Part shown: piece after piece, positions 61,521 to 64,000 of the stretch
Layout: each line of letters starts with the position of its first letter
Numbering within the stretch: position 1 is the stretch's first letter
NCBI GenBank assembly: GCA_016790695.1
Contig: JAEUOS010000145.1
Span: 57,985 to 121,984, forward strand
Direction of reading: 5' to 3'
Source: Burkholderiales bacterium
GTDB lineage: Bacteria > Pseudomonadota > Gammaproteobacteria > Burkholderiales > JAEUOS01
Length of the DNA: 64,000 nucleotides
The notes under the pieces: generated by a model
Seen by the model: the letters and a program-made list of their open reading frames with translations, nothing else
The model's database searches: none
What the model was told of the DNA's origin: nothing
Program-made: the position numbers and the translations under genes

Positions 61521-63170
61521 GTGTTGCGATTCCTGGCCGTGCGCGATTTCGTGATCGTGGAATCGCTCGAGCTCGATTTCGCGCCGGGTTTCTCCGTCCT
61601 GACCGGCGAAACCGGCGCCGGGAAGTCGATCCTGGTCGATGCGCTCGCGCTCGTTCTGGGCGAGCGCGGCGACGCCGGCGTGGTGCGGCAGGGTGCGCGC
61701 CAGGCGGAGATCAGCGCCCAGTTCGATGCGCCGCCGGCGCTCGCGGACTGGCTCCTCGCGCACGACATGGCAGCGGAGGAGGGCGTCTGCATCCTGCGCC
61801 GGGTGATCGACGCCGCCGGGCGTTCGCGAGCCTATGTCAACGGCCGCAGCGCCACGCTCGGTCAACTGCGCGAGGCCGGGGAGTTCCTGGTCGACATCCA
61901 CGGGCAGCATGCGCACCAGTCGCTGGCGCGCGCCGATGCGCAGCGCGAACTGCTCGACGCGCATGCGGGCCTGGGCGTAGCAGCTGCCGCGGTGCGCGAC
62001 GCGCACGCGCGATGGCGCCGGCTGCGCGACGCGCTTGCCGCTGCCGAGGGCGACGCCCGGCGCATCGCCGAGGAGCGCGAGCAGGTCGCGTGGCGCCTGG
62101 AAGAGCTCGAACGGCTCGATCCGCGCGAAGGCGAGTGGGAGGAAGTCCAGCGCGAGCACACGCGCCTTGCGAACGCGGCGGCGCTGCTCGAGGGCGTGGA
62201 GGCGGCGGTCCAGGCGCTTTCCGAGAGCGACGGTGCGGTGCTGTCGGTCCTGGGCACGGTCGCGGCACGCCTCGAGGCACTGGCCGACTTCGACCCGGCC
62301 CTGCGGCCGGTCGGTGACCTGGTGGAGCCGGCACGCATCCAGGTGCAGGAGGCGGCACGGGAACTGGGCCAGTACCTGCGGCGCGCCGACCTCGATCCGG
62401 AGCGTCTGGCGGCCGTCGCCGCGCGCGTCGAGGCGCTGCACGGCGCCGGCCGCCGCCTGCGCGTGCCGCCCGGCGATCTGCCGAACCTGCGCGTGCAGGT
62501 GCGCGAGCGCCTCGACGAACTGCGCCTGGCTGCCGACACGGTCGCCATGGGCCAGGCCGTCGAGGCGGCGCGGGCCGAATACCTCGAACTGGCGGGCAGG
62601 CTGTCGGCCGCGCGCGCCAAGGCGGCCGCCAGGCTGGGGCGCGCCGTCACCGCCGCGATGCAGGATCTTGCGCTCTCCGGGGGGCGCTTCGAGATCCGGC
62701 TCGAGCGTCTCGAGGAGGGCGCGGCGTACGGCCTCGAGCGCGTCGAGTTCCTGGTCGCCGGGCATGCCGGCGTGGATCCGCGGCCGCTGGCCAAGGTGGC
62801 GTCCGGCGGCGAGCTGTCGCGCATCGGCCTCGCGATCCAGGTGATCACCAGCACGTCGGCGCCGGTGCCGACGCTGGTGTTCGACGAGGTCGATAGCGGC
62901 ATCGGCGGCGCGGTGGCGGATCTGGTCGGCCGTCAGTTGCGTACCCTCGGCGGCGCGCGTCAGGTGCTGTGCGTGACGCACCTGCCGCAGGTGGCGGCGC
63001 GTGCCGAGGGCCACTGGCGGGTGAGCAAGCAAAGCAGCGGCGGCTCGACGGTCTCCAGCGTCGTCGCGCTGGACCGGCCCGGACGGATCGAGGAGATCGC
63101 ACGCATGCTCGGCGGTGCCGGCATCACCGCGACGACACGCAAGGCGGCGCGCGAGATGCTCGATGCCTAG
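61521..63170 (+). CDS. recN: DNA repair protein RecN
   Basis: This 549-residue SMC-like protein starts at GTG 61521 (AGAGGGG upstream; TTG 61524 is an alternative). It has an N-terminal Walker A head (TGETGAGKSILVDALAL), a central coiled-coil region (about 150-360), the signature KVASGGELSRIGLAIQV and Walker B LVFDEVDSGIGG. RecN acts at double-strand breaks early in recombination. No LexA box was recognised directly upstream, so SOS control would act through nadK's region, if at all. Confidence 0.97.
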   Translation: MLRFLAVRDFVIVESLELDFAPGFSVLTGETGAGKSILVDALALVLGERGDAGVVRQGARQAEISAQFDAPPALADWLLAHDMAAEEGVCILRRVIDAAGRSRAYVNGRSATLGQLREAGEFLVDIHGQHAHQSLARADAQRELLDAHAGLGVAAAAVRDAHARWRRLRDALAAAEGDARRIAEEREQVAWRLEELERLDPREGEWEEVQREHTRLANAAALLEGVEAAVQALSESDGAVLSVLGTVAARLEALADFDPALRPVGDLVEPARIQVQEAARELGQYLRRADLDPERLAAVAARVEALHGAGRRLRVPPGDLPNLRVQVRERLDELRLAADTVAMGQAVEAARAEYLELAGRLSAARAKAAARLGRAVTAAMQDLALSGGRFEIRLERLEEGAAYGLERVEFLVAGHAGVDPRPLAKVASGGELSRIGLAIQVITSTSAPVPTLVFDEVDSGIGGAVADLVGRQLRTLGGARQVLCVTHLPQVAARAEGHWRVSKQSSGGSTVSSVVALDRPGRIEEIARMLGGAGITATTRKAAREMLDA

Positions 63171-63182
63171 GCGGCCGGAACT

Positions 63183-63191
63183 TGCTAAAAT
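63183..63191 (+). promoter_or_regulatory. Extended -10 promoter of tRNA-Thr
   Basis: TGCTAAAAT (TGn + TAAAAT) lies 10 bp before the tRNA-Thr 5' end, fitting a transcription start at the mature end or a few bases before it. No good -35 is seen. Confidence 0.6.
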
Positions 63192-63201
63192 GTAACGAAA
63201 G

Positions 63202-63277
63202 GCCGCTTTAGCTCAGTTGGTAGAGCAACGCACTCGTAACGCGTAGGTCGTCTGTTCGATTCAGACAAGCGGCACCA
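63202..63277 (+). tRNA. tRNA-Thr (CGT anticodon)
   Basis: This is a 76-nt cloverleaf: acceptor GCCGCTT/AAGCGGC, D-arm GCTC/GAGC, anticodon loop CTCGTAA (anticodon CGT), T-arm GTCTGTTCGATTCAGAC and an encoded ACCA end. The anticodon stem ends with an A-C mismatch next to the loop (ACGCA/CGCGT). CGT reads ACG codons. A strong terminator follows. Confidence 0.96.
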
Positions 63278-63285
63278 GATGCGGT

Positions 63286-63325
63286 CGATCGGCCCGGCGC
63301 GCGAGCGCCGGGCCGATCGCTTTTT
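63286..63325 (+). terminator. Strong terminator after tRNA-Thr
   Basis: A perfect 15-bp GC-rich stem (63286-63300 with 63305-63319) with a GCGA tetraloop, followed by CTTTTT, is a textbook rho-independent terminator. The roughly 215 bp between it and the next gene hold nothing I recognise. Confidence 0.92.
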
Positions 63326-63539
63326 GTTGGCATCCTGGTCTTTGTTGTCGTGACGGCCGCCTGGCGGAGTCGGGTGTGCCGTCGTCGTTTACCGACTTCC
63401 ACGCCTGGTCGATCAGTGACCTTTTCCGGTAACCCCGACTCCCGTCTGACGAGGTCCCGGATCGACATCGCTTCGCATGCCCATGCGGAACTGTTCCCTG
63501 GGGCGGTTGCGGCGCGTCGGGACTGACTCGGGCATTGCC

Positions 63540-64000
63540 GTGATCTGGGAGATCGGCTCGGTCCTCAAGCACCTCGTGCTGCCGCCGCTGGGCCTGGGCT
63601 GGCTGCTGGTGCTGGCCTGGCTCCTGGTCCGGCGCAGGCCGGGAGCGGCGCGCTGGCTCATGTTCGGCTTCCTGTGCGCCAGCGCCCTCCTCTCCATGAC
63701 ACCGGTGTCCATCGCGCTGACGCGCCTGGTGGAAGTCGAACCGCGGCCTCAGGAGTTTGCCGGCGCGCAGGCGATTGTCATTCTGAGTGGCGGACGTGGT
63801 TTGCGGTTTGGGCCTGACGGCAACGTGGTCGATGGCTATCCGGGCCTGTTCACACTGCACCGCATCCATGCCGGTGCGCGGATCGCCCGATCGACGGGCC
63901 TGCCGATACTGGTGTCTAGCGGAAAGCCCGACGGCTTCGATCCCACCGAGGCGGAGGTGATGCGCCGGGTGCTCGAGGCAGACCTCGGCCTGCGTGTCCG
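63540..64000 (+). CDS. DUF218/YdcF-ElyC-like membrane protein, 3' end missing
   Basis: The frame is open to the right edge. GTG 63540 (reading VIWEIGSVLKHLVLPPLG) fits the family N-terminus; ATG 63477 or 63483 upstream are alternatives and none has a clear ribosome site. Two N-terminal membrane helices (about 12-30 and 40-57) are followed by the DUF218 core start AQAIVILSGG and LHRIHAGARIARSTGLPILVSSG. E. coli relatives (ElyC, YdcF, SanA) act in cell-envelope integrity. The catalytic or binding second half lies outside the window. Confidence 0.85.
   Translation, partial: MIWEIGSVLKHLVLPPLGLGWLLVLAWLLVRRRPGAARWLMFGFLCASALLSMTPVSIALTRLVEVEPRPQEFAGAQAIVILSGGRGLRFGPDGNVVDGYPGLFTLHRIHAGARIARSTGLPILVSSGKPDGFDPTEAEVMRRVLEADLGLRV

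Overview
The window is very GC-rich, densely packed bacterial chromosome with no plasmid, phage, IS or CRISPR signature. Gene content and order suggest a betaproteobacterium, most likely Burkholderiales: a Bug/TctC-type binding protein, the dapC-dapD-pilU-arsC-dapE-prmB run, hrcA next to hemH, the scpB-rluB and rimP-nusA-infB-rbfA-truB strings, and tRNAs with encoded CCA. This assignment is inference from gene content and was not computed.

Layout. (1) 1-8.6 kb is a signalling block: a 5'-truncated histidine kinase, a second large multi-PAS kinase with a nearly identical C-terminal half, a REC-ATPase regulator, and on the minus strand a NarL/FixJ regulator coupled to a REC-PAS-PAS-HisKA_3 kinase. 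(2) 8.8-19.8 kb is one long chemotaxis operon: a small receptor, cheY, cheA, cheW, a PAS receptor, cheR, cheD, cheB, then a STAS protein and a REC-PP2C-ATPase protein (a partner-switch module). No separate cheZ is visible, but the first receptor carries a CheZ-like DxxxQ sequence. (3) 19.8-28.3 kb is housekeeping: scpB, rluB, a possible attenuator, then rimP-nusA-infB-rbfA-truB. (4) 28.3-30.8 kb on the minus strand holds hrcA-hemH-response regulator. (5) 30.8-42 kb is mixed metabolism: TauD-like dioxygenase, TctC protein, ilvD, EamA transporter, LysR regulator, lgt, SnoaL/GNAT/MaoC genes, hslO and a large membrane transporter. (6) lexA with a clear SOS box follows at 42.1 kb. (7) 42.8-49.9 kb holds acyl-CoA and glutathione-type metabolism, including an acyl-CoA dehydrogenase / APH-like kinase / histidine phosphatase operon resembling the parts of 4-hydroxyacid (LvaA/LvaC, ACAD10/11) catabolism. 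(8) 49.9-55.6 kb is the minus-strand lysine/peptidoglycan precursor cluster dapC-dapD-pilU-arsC-like-dapE-prmB. (9) 55.6-64 kb holds tRNA-Pro, a small HTH gene, lysC, tRNA-Ser, a 2-hydroxyacid dehydrogenase, an ABC peptide-binding protein, nadK, recN, tRNA-Thr and a truncated DUF218/YdcF-like gene.

How the parts connect. lysC and dapC/D/E belong to one pathway, aspartate to meso-diaminopimelate. The rimP-truB string is the standard transcription/translation maturation operon. The two REC-linked ATPases, the phosphatase and the single STAS protein in blocks 1 and 2 could form one two-input partner-switch circuit attached to chemotaxis; this is the most interesting hypothesis in the window. No gene-free stretch exceeds 300 bases. 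Short gaps hold promoters, hairpins or nothing recognisable.
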